Assembly: GCF_900101175.1 (NCBI RefSeq)
Contig: NZ_FNFQ01000011.1
Span: 1 to 64,000, forward strand
Source of the DNA: Stenotrophomonas pavanii
Lineage (GTDB): Bacteria; Pseudomonadota; Gammaproteobacteria; Xanthomonadales; Xanthomonadaceae
Reading direction: 5' to 3'
Length of the DNA stretch: 64,000 nucleotides
Below are positions 20,274-29,686 of the stretch, piece by piece. Every line of letters starts with the position of its first letter. The first letter of the stretch is position 1. The notes beneath the pieces were generated by a model, which was given only the letters and a program-made list of their open reading frames with translations, was not told where the DNA came from and made no database searches. The translations under genes were made by a program, and so were the position numbers.

Positions 20274-21548
20274 GTGACGAACACCCCGACCACCCTGGCC
20301 GACTGGCTGGACTACATTGAACGCCAGCATCCGGCGAGCATCGACATGGGCCTGGAGCGCGTGCGCGCCGTGGCCACGGCGATGGGCCTGGGGGCGCCGG
20401 CCAAGCGCACCATCGTGGTCGGTGGCACCAACGGCAAGGGCTCGACCGTGGCCTTCATCGAAGCCATTGCACGCGCCGCTGGCTGGAAGGTCGGCGCGTA
20501 CACCTCGCCGCACCTGCTGCGCTACAACGAGCGCGTGCGCATCGACGGCCAGGAGGTGGACGATGCGGCGCTGGTCGCTGCGTTCAATGCGGTCGAGGCC
20601 GCGCGTGGCCAGACCACGCTGACCTATTTCGAGTACGGCACGCTGGCCGCCCTGCACCTGTTCGCCGACGCCGGGCTGGACCTGGCGGTGCTGGAAGTGG
20701 GCCTGGGCGGTCGCCTGGATGCGGTCAACATCGTCGACGCCGACGTGGCGGTGATCACCACCGTGGACATCGACCATGCCGAGTGGCTGGGCGAGGACCG
20801 CGAAGCGATCGGCACCGAGAAGGCCGGCATCATCCGTGGCTGGAAACCGGTGATCCTGGGTGAAACCGACCCGCCGTCGAGCGTGCTGCGCCGCGCCTAC
20901 CTGGTCGGCGCCAATGCGATCCGCGGCGGCAGCGATTACTTCTACGAGCCGATCGATGCCCAGCGCTGGCGCTGGCGCGATGTCGGCCTGCGCATGGAAC
21001 TGCCGACCCCGGCCCTGGCCGGCCCGATCCAGCTGGCCAACGCCGGTGCCGCCATCGCCGCGCTGCGCTCGCTGGACAAGCCGGTGCCGCGTGCGGCGTG
21101 GGCGGCCGGTATCGCGGCGGCGCGGATCTCCGGCCGCCTGCAGGCGTTCGAGCGCGACGGTGTGCAGATCCGCGTCGATGTCGGCCACAACCCGCAGGCC
21201 GCCGGTCAGCTGGCACGCGCATTGAAGGCCGATGTGTCGGCCGGGCGCACGCTGGCGGTGTACGCCGCGCTGCAGGACAAGGACGCGGCGGGCGTGGTGC
21301 AGGCGCTGCAGGACGTCGTGGGCGCGTGGACGTTGGCCGGCCTGGACGGCCCGCGTGGGCAGAGCGCGGCGCAGCTGCAGGCGCGCCTGGCCGGCACCGC
21401 AGCCGCCGCCGGTGCGCAGCTGGCCGGTTCCGTCGAACAGGCACTGGCCCAGGTCCTGGCCGAGGCCGGGCGCGGCGACCGCGTCCTGGTCTTCGGCTCG
21501 TTCCATACCGCTGCGGCCGCGCTGCGCTGGCTGCAGGGCGCCGCCTGA
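20274..21548 (+). CDS. folC: Bifunctional dihydrofolate synthase / folylpolyglutamate synthase
   Basis: This 424-residue Mur-ligase-family enzyme adds glutamate to dihydropteroate and to folates with ATP. The P-loop is VGGTNGKGSTVAF (about residues 46-58); YTSPHLLRYNERVRI follows, then the central motif YFEYGTLAALHLF and VDIDHAEWLG. The C-terminal glutamate-ligase domain starts near 300 with ISGRLQAFERDG and DVGHNPQAA. The start is GTG 20274, where family similarity begins (TLADWLDYIERQHP). The order folC, SPOR protein, cvpA, purF matches that in E. coli (folC-dedD-cvpA-purF). Confidence 0.93.
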   Translation: MTNTPTTLADWLDYIERQHPASIDMGLERVRAVATAMGLGAPAKRTIVVGGTNGKGSTVAFIEAIARAAGWKVGAYTSPHLLRYNERVRIDGQEVDDAALVAAFNAVEAARGQTTLTYFEYGTLAALHLFADAGLDLAVLEVGLGGRLDAVNIVDADVAVITTVDIDHAEWLGEDREAIGTEKAGIIRGWKPVILGETDPPSSVLRRAYLVGANAIRGGSDYFYEPIDAQRWRWRDVGLRMELPTPALAGPIQLANAGAAIAALRSLDKPVPRAAWAAGIAAARISGRLQAFERDGVQIRVDVGHNPQAAGQLARALKADVSAGRTLAVYAALQDKDAAGVVQALQDVVGAWTLAGLDGPRGQSAAQLQARLAGTAAAAGAQLAGSVEQALAQVLAEAGRGDRVLVFGSFHTAAAALRWLQGAA

Positions 21549-21590
21549 TCCGCGTTCAGCCAATGCCGACGCCGGCCGGTCCGGCACCCG

Positions 21591-21596
21591 TATAAT
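21591..21596 (+). promoter_or_regulatory. -10 box upstream of the SPOR gene
   Basis: TATAAT 34 nt before the GTG start; the -35 region is weak. It suggests an internal promoter in the folC-purF run. Confidence 0.4.
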
Positions 21597-21629
21597 CGAC
21601 GGCAATCTCCGGACCGTTGCCTGCCTCAC

Positions 21630-22676
21630 GTGGATACGCCTCTGAAACAGCGTCTGATTGGTGCCATCGTGCTGGTGGCGCTGGCCGTGATTTTCCTGCC
21701 GATGCTGGTCAAGGGTCCGGCACCGGACAGTGGCGTGGCCTCGGTGCCGATCGCCGCGCCGGATGCGCCGGCCGATGGCCAGTTCGAGACCCGCGAGCTG
21801 CCGCTGGTCGCCCCGGCCGGTGGCGCCACCGGGCTGCAGACCGGGCAGGCCAAGCCACTGCAGGAAGCGGCCGCGCCGGCCACGCCGCCGACCGTGGACA
21901 CCTCCCCGGCCGTTGCCGCGGGCAACTTCGCGGTCACCTTTGGCGCATACGGCAGCAAGGCCGACGCCGATGCGGTGATCGCCTACCTGCAGCGCTCGCA
22001 GCTGCCGGGCTTCGCAGAAGCGACCACCATCAGCGGGCGCCAGGCGTGGCGCGTGCGCGTCGGGCCGTATGACGACCGTGCCCAGGCCGAGGCCGCCCGC
22101 CTGCAGGCAGTGAAGATCCGCGCCGACGTGAAGGCCGAAGTCATCACGCTGGATGCGGCCGCAGGCAACAGTGCCGCGGTCGCTGCCACACCGGCACCGG
22201 CGGCCAGCACACCGGCCGCAGCGACCAGCCCGTCGGCCACCAGCAACCCGGTGCGCAGCGAAAGCCTGCCGCCGAGCACGGCGACCGTGACTACGCCGCC
22301 GGCCACCAAGCCGGAGCCGGCCAAGCCGGCGCCGAAGCCTGAGGCCCCGAAGCCTGAGGCCAAGCCGGAACCGAAGCCGGAGGCCACCGCCAGCAAGCCG
22401 GCCACGGCGCCGGCCACGCCGGCCGCACCGGCGGCCAGTGGCGTCGGCTTCGCCGTGCAGCTGGGCGCGTTCGGCCAGGCCAGCGATGCCGCTGCGCTGC
22501 GCGACAAGGTCCGCGCCGCCGGCTTCAGTGCGTTCGTCGAGCAGGTGCGCACCGAAAAGGGCACCCTGCATCGCGTCCGCGTGGGTCCGGTGGCCAACCG
22601 CGCGGATGCCGAACAGCTGAAGGCGCAGGTCGCTGCCAAGGTCGGCGTCGCCGGCATGGTCCGACCGCACCCATGA
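21630..22676 (+). CDS. SPOR-domain cell-division-type protein (DedD-like)
   Basis: The 348-residue protein has a single N-terminal membrane anchor (about 8-27, LIGAIVLVALAVIFLPMLV) without a cleavable signal, a first SPOR domain (about 88-168; NFAVTFGAYGSKADADAVI, RVRVGPYDDRAQAEA), a low-complexity Ala/Pro/Lys linker (about 180-268) and a second SPOR domain (270-348; GFAVQLGAFGQASDA, RVRVGPVANRADAEQ). SPOR domains bind denuded septal glycan, so a role in division or envelope remodelling is likely. DedD of E. coli sits at the same locus but has one SPOR domain; the duplication here is notable. The start is GTG. Confidence 0.88.
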   Translation: MDTPLKQRLIGAIVLVALAVIFLPMLVKGPAPDSGVASVPIAAPDAPADGQFETRELPLVAPAGGATGLQTGQAKPLQEAAAPATPPTVDTSPAVAAGNFAVTFGAYGSKADADAVIAYLQRSQLPGFAEATTISGRQAWRVRVGPYDDRAQAEAARLQAVKIRADVKAEVITLDAAAGNSAAVAATPAPAASTPAAATSPSATSNPVRSESLPPSTATVTTPPATKPEPAKPAPKPEAPKPEAKPEPKPEATASKPATAPATPAAPAASGVGFAVQLGAFGQASDAAALRDKVRAAGFSAFVEQVRTEKGTLHRVRVGPVANRADAEQLKAQVAAKVGVAGMVRPHP

Positions 22677-22722
22677 CCGACGCGCAGGCCCGTTGCCAGC
22701 GCCGCCGAAGGAGCGGGGCGCC

Positions 22723-23502
22723 ATGATCGACGTGGTGCTGCTGATCGTGATCGCCGCCTCGACCCTGTTGGGGATGCTGCGCGGCTTTGTTGGCATCGTC
22801 ATCGGCACGCTGTCGTGGCTGCTGGCTGCATGGGCGGCCTTCGCCTTCGGCAACGACGCCGCGCGCTGGTGGGCGGCCCCGGCCGCGCCCGGCGGCGAGC
22901 ACTTCGTCGGCGGCTACCTGGGCGTGGGCATCGGCGTGATGATCGTGGTCGCGGTGATCGGCATGGTCATCAAGGCGATGATCCACCGCAGCATGCTGAC
23001 CAGCCTGGACCGCCTGCTGGGCGGCGTGCTGGGCGCCGTGCGCGGCGGCCTGATCGCGGCGATCCTGGTACTGCTGGCGGGTTTCACGCCGCTGACCGCC
23101 GAGCCGTCCTGGAAGCGTTCGGCGGTACGCCCGGTGCTGAATCCGGCCGTGGCCTGGATGAACGGCAAGCTGCCGCACTGGCAGGTGCCCGGCGCCGATA
23201 TGCTGCCCAAGGCCTTGCCCACCGACATGCTGTCCCCATCTGCACTGATGGAGTTGGGGAAGAACGCGGGCGCCGGGTTGGGAAAGCCGGGCGAGGCAGG
23301 CGATAATGGCATCCTCAACCAGGTAGTGGCGGGCGGCGGATGGCTGCGGCCCGCGAAAGCGGAACAGGGCGATGCATACGATCCGGCCGAAGTGCGCCCG
23401 GACGCCCCAGCACTGCCGGACAGTATCGAGCCGGGCGATCCGGCCAACGTCGACCGCAGGCGCGGCGACCACCGCGGCCAGGTACGGCCACCTTCCTTGT
23501 AA
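22723..23502 (+). CDS. cvpA: CvpA-family inner membrane protein
   Basis: The 259-residue product has four hydrophobic helices in the first 130 residues (IDVVLLIVIAASTLLGMLRG, then LSWLLAAWAAFAFG, GIGVMIVVAVIGMVI and GGLIAAILVLLAGF) and the family pattern LDRLLGGVLGAVRGGLIA. Homologues are needed for colicin V production and bile or envelope stress tolerance in enterics; the mechanism is unresolved. The C-terminal 120 residues are soluble and poorly conserved. AAGGAG precedes ATG 22723. It lies 30 nt upstream of purF, the usual neighbour. Confidence 0.9.
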   Translation: MIDVVLLIVIAASTLLGMLRGFVGIVIGTLSWLLAAWAAFAFGNDAARWWAAPAAPGGEHFVGGYLGVGIGVMIVVAVIGMVIKAMIHRSMLTSLDRLLGGVLGAVRGGLIAAILVLLAGFTPLTAEPSWKRSAVRPVLNPAVAWMNGKLPHWQVPGADMLPKALPTDMLSPSALMELGKNAGAGLGKPGEAGDNGILNQVVAGGGWLRPAKAEQGDAYDPAEVRPDAPALPDSIEPGDPANVDRRRGDHRGQVRPPSL

Positions 23503-23532
23503 CTGGGCACAGCCCAGCGGAGACCTCGCACC

Positions 23533-24999
23533 ATGTGTGGCATCGTCGGAATCGTCGGCAACCAGAACGTCGCCGGGCAGTTGTATGACGGCTTGACCGT
23601 TCTCCAGCACCGCGGCCAGGACGCGGCAGGCATCGCCACCGCCAGTGGCAGCCGCCTGCGCGTGCAGAAGGCCACCGGGCTGGTCCGCGATGTGTTCGAC
23701 GCCCGCACCATGTCCACCCTGGAAGGCAGCGTCGGCATCGCCCACGTGCGCTACCCGACCGCGGGCTCGGAAGGCATGGACGAGGCACAGCCGTTCTACG
23801 TCAATTCGCCGTACGGCATCGCGCTGGCCCACAACGGCAACCTGATCAACACCGAGGCGCTGCGCCAGCAGGTGTTCGAACAGGACCGCCGCAACGTCAA
23901 CACCGATTCGGACAGCGAAGTGCTGCTGAACGTGTTCGCCTACGAACTGGAGCAGCAGCGCCAGCTCAGCCCGGAAGCCGCGATCCGCGCGGTGGCCGGC
24001 GTGCATCGGCGCTGCAAGGGCGGCTATGCGGTGGTCAGCGTGGTGCTGGGCCTGGGCCTGGTCGCCTTCCGCGACCCGCATGGCATCCGTCCGCTGGTGC
24101 TGGGCAAGCGCAGCCATGCCGAGGGCGACGAGTACATCGTGGCGTCCGAGTCGGCGGCGCTGGACGTGCTGGGCTTCCAGCGCGTGCGCGACGTGCAGCC
24201 GGGCGAAGCGCTGGTGATCACTGCACGCGGCGAGCTGTTCTCGGAGATCTGCGCCGAGCCGGTCGAGCACACTCCGTGCATCTTCGAGTACGTGTACTTC
24301 GCGCGCCCGGACTCGATGATCGACAACGTCTCGGTGCACAAGGCGCGCATGCGCATGGGCATCAAGCTCGGCGAGAAGATCCTGCGCCTGCGCCCGGACC
24401 ACGACATCGACACCATCATCCCGATCCCGGATACCTCGCGCGACGCCGCGCTGGAGATTTCCAACGTGCTCGGTGTGAAGTACCGCGAAGGCTTCATCAA
24501 GAACCGCTACATCGGCCGCACCTTCATCATGCCGGGGCAGGGGGAACGCGTGAAGTCGGTGCGCCGCAAGCTCAACCCGATCCACCTGGAGTTCCGCAAC
24601 CGCGTGGTGCTGCTGGTGGACGACTCGATCGTGCGTGGCACCACCAGCCAGCAGATCGTGCAGATGGCCCGTGATGCCGGCGCGCGCAAGGTCTATCTGG
24701 CCAGCGCGGCACCGCCGGTGCGCTATCCCAACATCTACGGCATCGACATGCCGGCGGCCGAAGAGCTGGTCGCGCACAACCGCAGCGTGGAAGAGATCGA
24801 AGCCCACCTGGGGTGCGACTGGCTGATCTACCAGGACATCGAGGACATGGAAGCGGCGGTGAGCGAGGGCAACCCGGCGCTGCGCAGTTTCGATTCGTCC
24901 TGCTTCAACGGCCACTACCCGACCGGTATCGAGCCGGGCTACTTCGAGCGCATCCAGCAGCTGCGTTCGGACGACGCCAAGCACAAGCGCCGCGCCTGA
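23533..24999 (+). CDS. purF: Amidophosphoribosyltransferase
   Basis: This 488-residue enzyme makes 5-phosphoribosylamine from PRPP and glutamine, the first committed step of purine synthesis. The N-terminal nucleophile is Cys2 (MCGIVGIVG), exposed by removal of Met1. The glutaminase domain continues with HRGQDAAG and AHNGNL; the phosphoribosyltransferase domain carries IPDTSRDAA and the PRPP loop [16 protein letters not shown]. Length agrees with the E. coli enzyme (505). It is the last gene of the folC-to-purF run before the DUF455 gene, which starts 10 nt downstream. Confidence 0.96.
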   Translation: MCGIVGIVGNQNVAGQLYDGLTVLQHRGQDAAGIATASGSRLRVQKATGLVRDVFDARTMSTLEGSVGIAHVRYPTAGSEGMDEAQPFYVNSPYGIALAHNGNLINTEALRQQVFEQDRRNVNTDSDSEVLLNVFAYELEQQRQLSPEAAIRAVAGVHRRCKGGYAVVSVVLGLGLVAFRDPHGIRPLVLGKRSHAEGDEYIVASESAALDVLGFQRVRDVQPGEALVITARGELFSEICAEPVEHTPCIFEYVYFARPDSMIDNVSVHKARMRMGIKLGEKILRLRPDHDIDTIIPIPDTSRDAALEISNVLGVKYREGFIKNRYIGRTFIMPGQGERVKSVRRKLNPIHLEFRNRVVLLVDDSIVRGTTSQQIVQMARDAGARKVYLASAAPPVRYPNIYGIDMPAAEELVAHNRSVEEIEAHLGCDWLIYQDIEDMEAAVSEGNPALRSFDSSCFNGHYPTGIEPGYFERIQQLRSDDAKHKRRA

Positions 25000-25008
25000 G
25001 GTCCAGGC

Positions 25009-25833
25009 GTGGTCGCGGTGCCCGACGCCGGAGGTGACCTGCTGCGCGCGGCGCAGCAGTGCCTGGCCGAGGCCGACCCGCTGCGCAAGGTCGCGCTGAC
25101 CCAGGCCTATGCCGCCGCGTTCCGTGCCGGCCGCCTGAAGGTGGCCGCCGATGCGCCGCCGCCGGAACCGATCCGCATGCCCGGCCGGCCGGCGCAGCTG
25201 GTGCTGGTGCATCCGCGCGACGTGCCGCGGCGTGGACTGGGCGGCGTGGAAGGGCGAGCGGCCTTCATCCACGCCATCGCCCACATCGAACTCAATGCGA
25301 TCGACCTGGCCTGGGACGCGGTGTACCGCTTCCGCGGCCTGCCGCCAGCGTTCCATGCCGACTGGGTCAGCTGTGCCGACGACGAATCACGGCACTTCAT
25401 GCTGCTGCGCGAGCGCCTGCAGGCGCTCGGCCACGACTACGCTGATTTCCCCGCGCACAACGGCCTGTGGGAAATGTGCGAAAAGACCGCGCATGACGGC
25501 CTGGCGCGCATGGCGCTGGTCCCGCGCGTGCTGGAAGCGCGCGGCCTGGACGTCACCCCGGGCATGATCGAGAAGCTGCGCAACGTCGGTGATGGCGAAA
25601 CCGCCGATGTACTGGAAGTGATCCTGCGCGAGGAAGTGGCGCATGTTGCCGCCGGTTCGCGCTGGTACCGCTGGTATTGCGACCGCGCCGGCGTCGAACC
25701 GCGCGCACGGTTCAAGGCGCTGCTGGTGGAATACGCCGGCGGCTACCTGCACGGGCCGTTCAACATCGAAGCGCGCCTGCTGGCCGGCTTCGACGCCGAT
25801 GAGCTGGCCAACCTGGTCGAACAGGCCGGTTGA
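25009..25833 (+). CDS. DUF455 ferritin-like domain protein
   Basis: The 274-residue product belongs to the DUF455 family, predicted to fold as a ferritin-like four-helix bundle. Possible metal ligands are visible in AHIELNAIDLAWD (about residue 90), DDESRHF (about 124) and LREEVAHVAAG (about 210), giving the E-x(n)-ExxH arrangement of diiron proteins and resembling the tRNA hydroxylase MiaE. No experimental function is known to me. The start is GTG 25009, only 10 nt after purF, so the two are probably cotranscribed. The 3' end abuts a 65-nt palindrome. Confidence 0.83.
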   Translation: MVAVPDAGGDLLRAAQQCLAEADPLRKVALTQAYAAAFRAGRLKVAADAPPPEPIRMPGRPAQLVLVHPRDVPRRGLGGVEGRAAFIHAIAHIELNAIDLAWDAVYRFRGLPPAFHADWVSCADDESRHFMLLRERLQALGHDYADFPAHNGLWEMCEKTAHDGLARMALVPRVLEARGLDVTPGMIEKLRNVGDGETADVLEVILREEVAHVAAGSRWYRWYCDRAGVEPRARFKALLVEYAGGYLHGPFNIEARLLAGFDADELANLVEQAG

Positions 25834-25835
25834 AG

Positions 25836-25900
25836 AAAAGGGGACGGAGGGGATTAAGTCGTTTGTGGCACAAACGACTTAATCCCCTCCGTCCCCTTTT
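25836..25900. terminator. Perfect 65-nt palindrome, bidirectional terminator
   Basis: A 32-nt arm (25836-25867) is followed by one base and its exact complement (25869-25900). The ends are AAAA and TTTT, giving T-runs on both strands. It fills the gap between the convergent DUF455 and DUF2235 genes. Perfection over 32 bp suggests recent spread or selection. Confidence 0.85.
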
Positions 25901-27358
25901 TCATGCGTTGGGCAGCACCACGCGCTTGCCATCCACGGTGGGCCGGTTGATGTAGAACAGGCCGGGGCCGGGCCGATACGGCAGCTCGCTGACACCGGCG
26001 TCGGCGGCATAGGTCAGGGCGGTGTCGCCCAGTGCGTCGAAATTCCAGTGCGCCGACTGCATCAGGTAGCGTCGCCGCAACAGTGCCTCCTGAGGCTGGG
26101 TCAACGCCCGGCCGGCCACCAGCCGCCGTGCGATCGGTTGCAGGGCCGACGGCAGTTCCCAGCCGGGAACCCCGGCAGCGTTGGCGCGCCAGGTCACGCC
26201 GGCATCGATGGCATGCTGCTGCATCACCTGGAGCGCGATCAGCTGGTAGCGCCAGTCGATGCGCCGCCGCAGTACCACGGCGGCCGTCACGTACAGCACC
26301 GGTGACAGCAGCACGCTGCGGCTGCCGGCGCGCCGCTGCTGCTGCCACTGGTGCCAGACATCCACCCACACTTCCTTTTCGTCCACGCCCAGCTGCTGCC
26401 GCCAGCGCTCGGCGTCGGCCTGTGCCTCGGCGTAGGCGGTGGTCGCCTGCAGGACCGCCAGCGGTGGCGTCTGGTAGTCGGCCACGCCCGCGCGGCGCAG
26501 CATCTGCCGGCGCGGACGGCTGAGCAGCTTGGGCCCTTCGTCGAGCTGGTTGTAGCCGCCGCCGATGTTGGCGTGCACGCCAGGCAGCGCGATCTCGGCA
26601 AAGGGCGGCGCGACGCTGGTGAGCGGATAGTGCTGGCGGTGCTCGTCACGCGCACACAGCTGCAGCACCTGCCTGGCAACGCCGGGCCGCAGCGCGACGC
26701 GGGGCTGTTCATCGGCACGCCCGCCGTTGACCGCCACCACGGTGTCGAACAGGCCGATGAAGCGCAGCACCGGATCGGCGCGGTCGAAGTCCGCAGTGCA
26801 CGCCAGGCCGGCGCCCTGCAGCAGCTGGCGCCAGTGCGCGCCATCCCAGGCCTGCACCTGGTTGGCAACGTCACGCGCGGCCGCTGCACCGCGCGAGAAG
26901 CCGAACAGATCCAGCTGCACGCGTCGCAGCGGCTGCCGCCAGCGTGCCGCGAGCGCGCTCAGCGCAGCCGGCAGCAGCACCTGCAGTGCACGCTGCACTT
27001 TGGCACGCACACCGCTGGCGCCGATGCCGAACGCCAGTCCGATCAGATCGTCGTCGGCGTCATCGCGGGTGCCGACACCTTCGACGTAGATCGACAACGA
27101 GGGAGAAGCGGAGGTGCCGGTGCGGCTGTCCGGGTACAGCTGCTGCAGGCGCGCGATGTTGGTCGGCCCGTTGTCGTAGCTGCTGGTCAGCCGGCTCTGG
27201 TAGGTCGAATCGTCATCCGCACGCAGCTGCGCCGGGCGCGGCTGGGGCGGCCGTGGTCGGCCACGCGCCAGGTTGTGTGCGTTGTTGCGGGTGCCATCGA
27301 AGAACAGGCCGATCCGCAGCAAGCCGACATCTTCGTCCGTGTCCTGCGAGGGTGCCAT
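25901..27358 (-). CDS. DUF2235 alpha/beta-hydrolase-like protein
   Basis: The 485-residue product starts with the DUF2235 signature RIGLFFDGTRNN (about residues 14-25), continues with YVEGVGTR and the nucleophile motif LFGFSRGAAAAR (GxSxG, serine near residue 156), and ends with LPGVHANIGGGY, the family's aspartate/histidine region. DUF2235 proteins include the catalytic part of type VI secretion phospholipases (Tle1 type), but no VgrG, PAAR or immunity gene is adjacent and no signal peptide is seen. One hydrophobic segment (SVLLSPVLYVTAAVVL) may touch the membrane. ATG 27358 is preferred; in-frame starts exist upstream. The stop is contiguous with the palindrome. Confidence 0.82.
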   Translation of the reverse strand: MAPSQDTDEDVGLLRIGLFFDGTRNNAHNLARGRPRPPQPRPAQLRADDDSTYQSRLTSSYDNGPTNIARLQQLYPDSRTGTSASPSLSIYVEGVGTRDDADDDLIGLAFGIGASGVRAKVQRALQVLLPAALSALAARWRQPLRRVQLDLFGFSRGAAAARDVANQVQAWDGAHWRQLLQGAGLACTADFDRADPVLRFIGLFDTVVAVNGGRADEQPRVALRPGVARQVLQLCARDEHRQHYPLTSVAPPFAEIALPGVHANIGGGYNQLDEGPKLLSRPRRQMLRRAGVADYQTPPLAVLQATTAYAEAQADAERWRQQLGVDEKEVWVDVWHQWQQQRRAGSRSVLLSPVLYVTAAVVLRRRIDWRYQLIALQVMQQHAIDAGVTWRANAAGVPGWELPSALQPIARRLVAGRALTQPQEALLRRRYLMQSAHWNFDALGDTALTYAADAGVSELPYRPGPGLFYINRPTVDGKRVVLPNA

Positions 27359-27583
27359 GTGTATTTCCCGTGGTGGCCGCGTCACGGTAGCGCGAAAGCG
27401 GTGTATTGTCGAAGTGTAGTGACGCTTTTGACCTGACTGAACGCAGCTGCGGTGGATCACAAATCCTGACTTTCATTCCTCGCGCCTATTGAATTCACGC
27501 GACCCGCGCAGGCCATATGGCCAAACCCGGCAAACCGGGTCGTGCTGCATCAACGCTGTTCACATCATTCAAGGAGCGACGCA

Positions 27584-28837
27584 ATGTTGTCCAGATCGAT
27601 TGGTAAAGCGGCAGGTGGCCTGGTGTTGGGTTTGTCGGTCGCAGCGGCCGCGCAGGCGGCACCGTTGTTCGAGCCGGTGACGGTCATCAGCCGGGCATCG
27701 GCAAGCAGTGAGCCGGCGCTGGGAAAGCTGCTGGCCACCCCGTCCACCGCGACGGTACAGGAAGTGCGCGTTGATGCAGCCGCGACTGCACAGCCGCAGC
27801 TGGAATTCGAACTGCTCGGCCAGCGCGTGCAGGCGGTACGCAGCAAGGTCGAGGCGCTGCCCGACGGCGGCAGCATCTGGTATGGCCAGTTCCGTTCGCC
27901 CTCGGACAAGCTGACCGCAGCGACGTCCACCGGGCAGGACGATCCCGGCAATTCGCTGATCCTGGTGCGCTCGGGCAACACCATCACCGGTTCGATCCGC
28001 AAGGACGGCAAGCTGTACCGCCTGCGCCCGCTGGGCAACCGCCACGTGCTGGTGGAAGTGGATGAATCGCGGATGCCGGCCGACCATCCGGCCGACTACA
28101 ACCAGCTGCCGAAGATCCCGATGGGCAACAACGATCGCATCGGCATCGCGCAGGCGTCGTCGGGCACGCCGGCCACCATCCGCGTGCTGGTGGTGGCGAC
28201 CAATGCCGCCGTCACCGCCTACGGCGGCAACATGCAGTCACTGGTGCAGCTGGCGGTGGCCGAGTCCAACCAGGGCTATGTCAACAGCAACGTCGGCATC
28301 ACCATGCAGCTGGCCGGCTACGAGACCACCAGCTACACCGAGTCGGGCAGCTTCGATACCGACCTGGCGCGCTTCCGCGGCACCAGCGACGGTTACATGG
28401 ACAGCATCCATACCAGCCGCAACAACACCGCCGCCGACGTGGGCGTCCTGCTGATCAACAACACGGCCTACTGCGGGCTGGCCTCCGGCATCGGCTCGAC
28501 GGCATCGACCGCGTTCGCGGCGGTGTACTGGGATTGCGCGACCGGCTACTACTCGTTCGCGCACGAGATCGGCCACCTGCAGAGTGCACGGCATGACATC
28601 GCCACCGACTCGAGCACCTCGCCCTATGCCTATGGGCATGGCTACCGCTACGAGCCGGCCACCGGCACCGGCTGGCGCACGATCATGGCCTACAACTGCA
28701 CCCGCAGCTGCCCGCGCCTGAACTACTGGTCCAACCCGAACATCAGCTACAACGGCATCCCGATGGGCAATGCCAGTACCGCCGACAACCAGCGCGTGCT
28801 GGTCAACACCAAGGCCACCATCGCGGCCTTCCGCTGA
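27584..28837 (+). CDS. Secreted M72-type metalloendopeptidase (peptidyl-Asp)
   Basis: The 417-residue preproprotein has a signal peptide (about 1-26, AAAAQAA), a propeptide-like region to about 190, and a metzincin catalytic domain. The zinc motif HEIGHLQSARHD (HExxHxxxxxH, about residue 326) and the Met-turn TIMAYN (about 368) are intact. Similarity in the region TIRVLVVATNAAVTAYGG and the C-terminal YWSNPN points to the M72 peptidyl-Asp metalloendopeptidase family. Cysteines are spaced for disulfides. AAGGAG precedes ATG 27584. It is divergent from the DUF2235 gene and carries its own terminator. Likely role: extracellular protein degradation. Confidence 0.85.
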   Translation: MLSRSIGKAAGGLVLGLSVAAAAQAAPLFEPVTVISRASASSEPALGKLLATPSTATVQEVRVDAAATAQPQLEFELLGQRVQAVRSKVEALPDGGSIWYGQFRSPSDKLTAATSTGQDDPGNSLILVRSGNTITGSIRKDGKLYRLRPLGNRHVLVEVDESRMPADHPADYNQLPKIPMGNNDRIGIAQASSGTPATIRVLVVATNAAVTAYGGNMQSLVQLAVAESNQGYVNSNVGITMQLAGYETTSYTESGSFDTDLARFRGTSDGYMDSIHTSRNNTAADVGVLLINNTAYCGLASGIGSTASTAFAAVYWDCATGYYSFAHEIGHLQSARHDIATDSSTSPYAYGHGYRYEPATGTGWRTIMAYNCTRSCPRLNYWSNPNISYNGIPMGNASTADNQRVLVNTKATIAAFR

Positions 28838-28848
28838 GTCCGTACTGT

Positions 28849-28873
28849 CCGCGGCCGCCTTGCGCGGCCGCGG
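28849..28873. terminator. Hairpin between convergent genes
   Basis: CCGCGGCCGC-cttgc-GCGGCCGCGG between the metallopeptidase (plus) and lpxH (minus); the stem is strong and the T-run short. Confidence 0.6.
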
Positions 28874-28891
28874 ATTTCCTGCCGGCGGGAA

Positions 28892-29638
28892 TTACCCGCG
28901 GGGCAGGGTATCCAGCGACCAGCCATTGGCGTCCACGCGCAGCACCGAACCCTGTTCGTACCAGTCGCCGAGCACGATGCGGGTGCGGTCGCGGCCGCCG
29001 GCCTGCAGCGTATGGATGGCCGGGCGGTGGGTATGGCCATGGATCATGGTGTCCACGCCGTGGCGCACGAAGGTGGCATCGACTTCGGACGGGGCCACGT
29101 CGGTGACAGTCTCGAACTGCGCGCGATCGCCCTGCTTCATTTCCGACTGGCGGGCCTGGCTGGCTTCGCGCGCCTTCTGCGCGAAGGCGATGCGTGCGGC
29201 CAGCGGCTGCGACAGGAACTGCGCCTGGAACGCCGGGTCGCGCGTCTGCGCGCGGAACTGCTGGTAGGGGATGTCATCGGTGCACAGCAGGTCACCGTGC
29301 TGCAGCAGCACCGGGCGGCCGTACAGCTCGATCACGCAGGGGTCGGGCAGGATGCGCAGGCCGGCGCGGCGTGCGTAGTCCTCGCCAAGCAGGAAGTCGC
29401 GGTTGCCACGGATGAAGTACACCGGCACGCCGCTGTCGGACAGCACCTTCAGCGCGTCGGCCACCGCATCGGCGGCGGGCGAGGGGGTGTCGTCGCCGAT
29501 CCAGGCTTCGAACAGGTCGCCGAGGATGTACAGCGCATCGGCGCCGGGCGCCTGCTCGCGCAGGAAGCGCAGGAACAGGTCGGTGATCTCCGGACGGCTG
29601 GGGTCCAGGTGCAGGTCGGAAATGAACAGCGTGGTCAT
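28892..29638 (-). CDS. lpxH: UDP-2,3-diacylglucosamine diphosphatase
   Basis: This 248-residue peripheral membrane metallophosphoesterase hydrolyses UDP-2,3-diacylglucosamine to lipid X and UMP in lipid A synthesis. Metal ligands are visible in order: SDLHLD (D8, H10), [11 protein letters not shown] (D41), RGNRDFLLG (N79), HGDLLCTDD (H114) and the terminal pair HGHTHRP (near residue 200). The size matches E. coli LpxH (240). The start at 29638 is the only plausible ATG. It stands between convergent and codirectional hairpins and appears monocistronic. Confidence 0.94.
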   Translation of the reverse strand: MTTLFISDLHLDPSRPEITDLFLRFLREQAPGADALYILGDLFEAWIGDDTPSPAADAVADALKVLSDSGVPVYFIRGNRDFLLGEDYARRAGLRILPDPCVIELYGRPVLLQHGDLLCTDDIPYQQFRAQTRDPAFQAQFLSQPLAARIAFAQKAREASQARQSEMKQGDRAQFETVTDVAPSEVDATFVRHGVDTMIHGHTHRPAIHTLQAGGRDRTRIVLGDWYEQGSVLRVDANGWSLDTLPRG

Positions 29639-29686
29639 GGCCGCATTCTAGGCCATCAAGGAGGACGGTAGCGCCGCCGGCATCGT

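Noticed and set aside
25901-27358. Type VI secretion effector module
   Set aside because: The domain fits, but no VgrG, PAAR, adaptor or immunity gene is adjacent, so only the DUF2235 call is kept.
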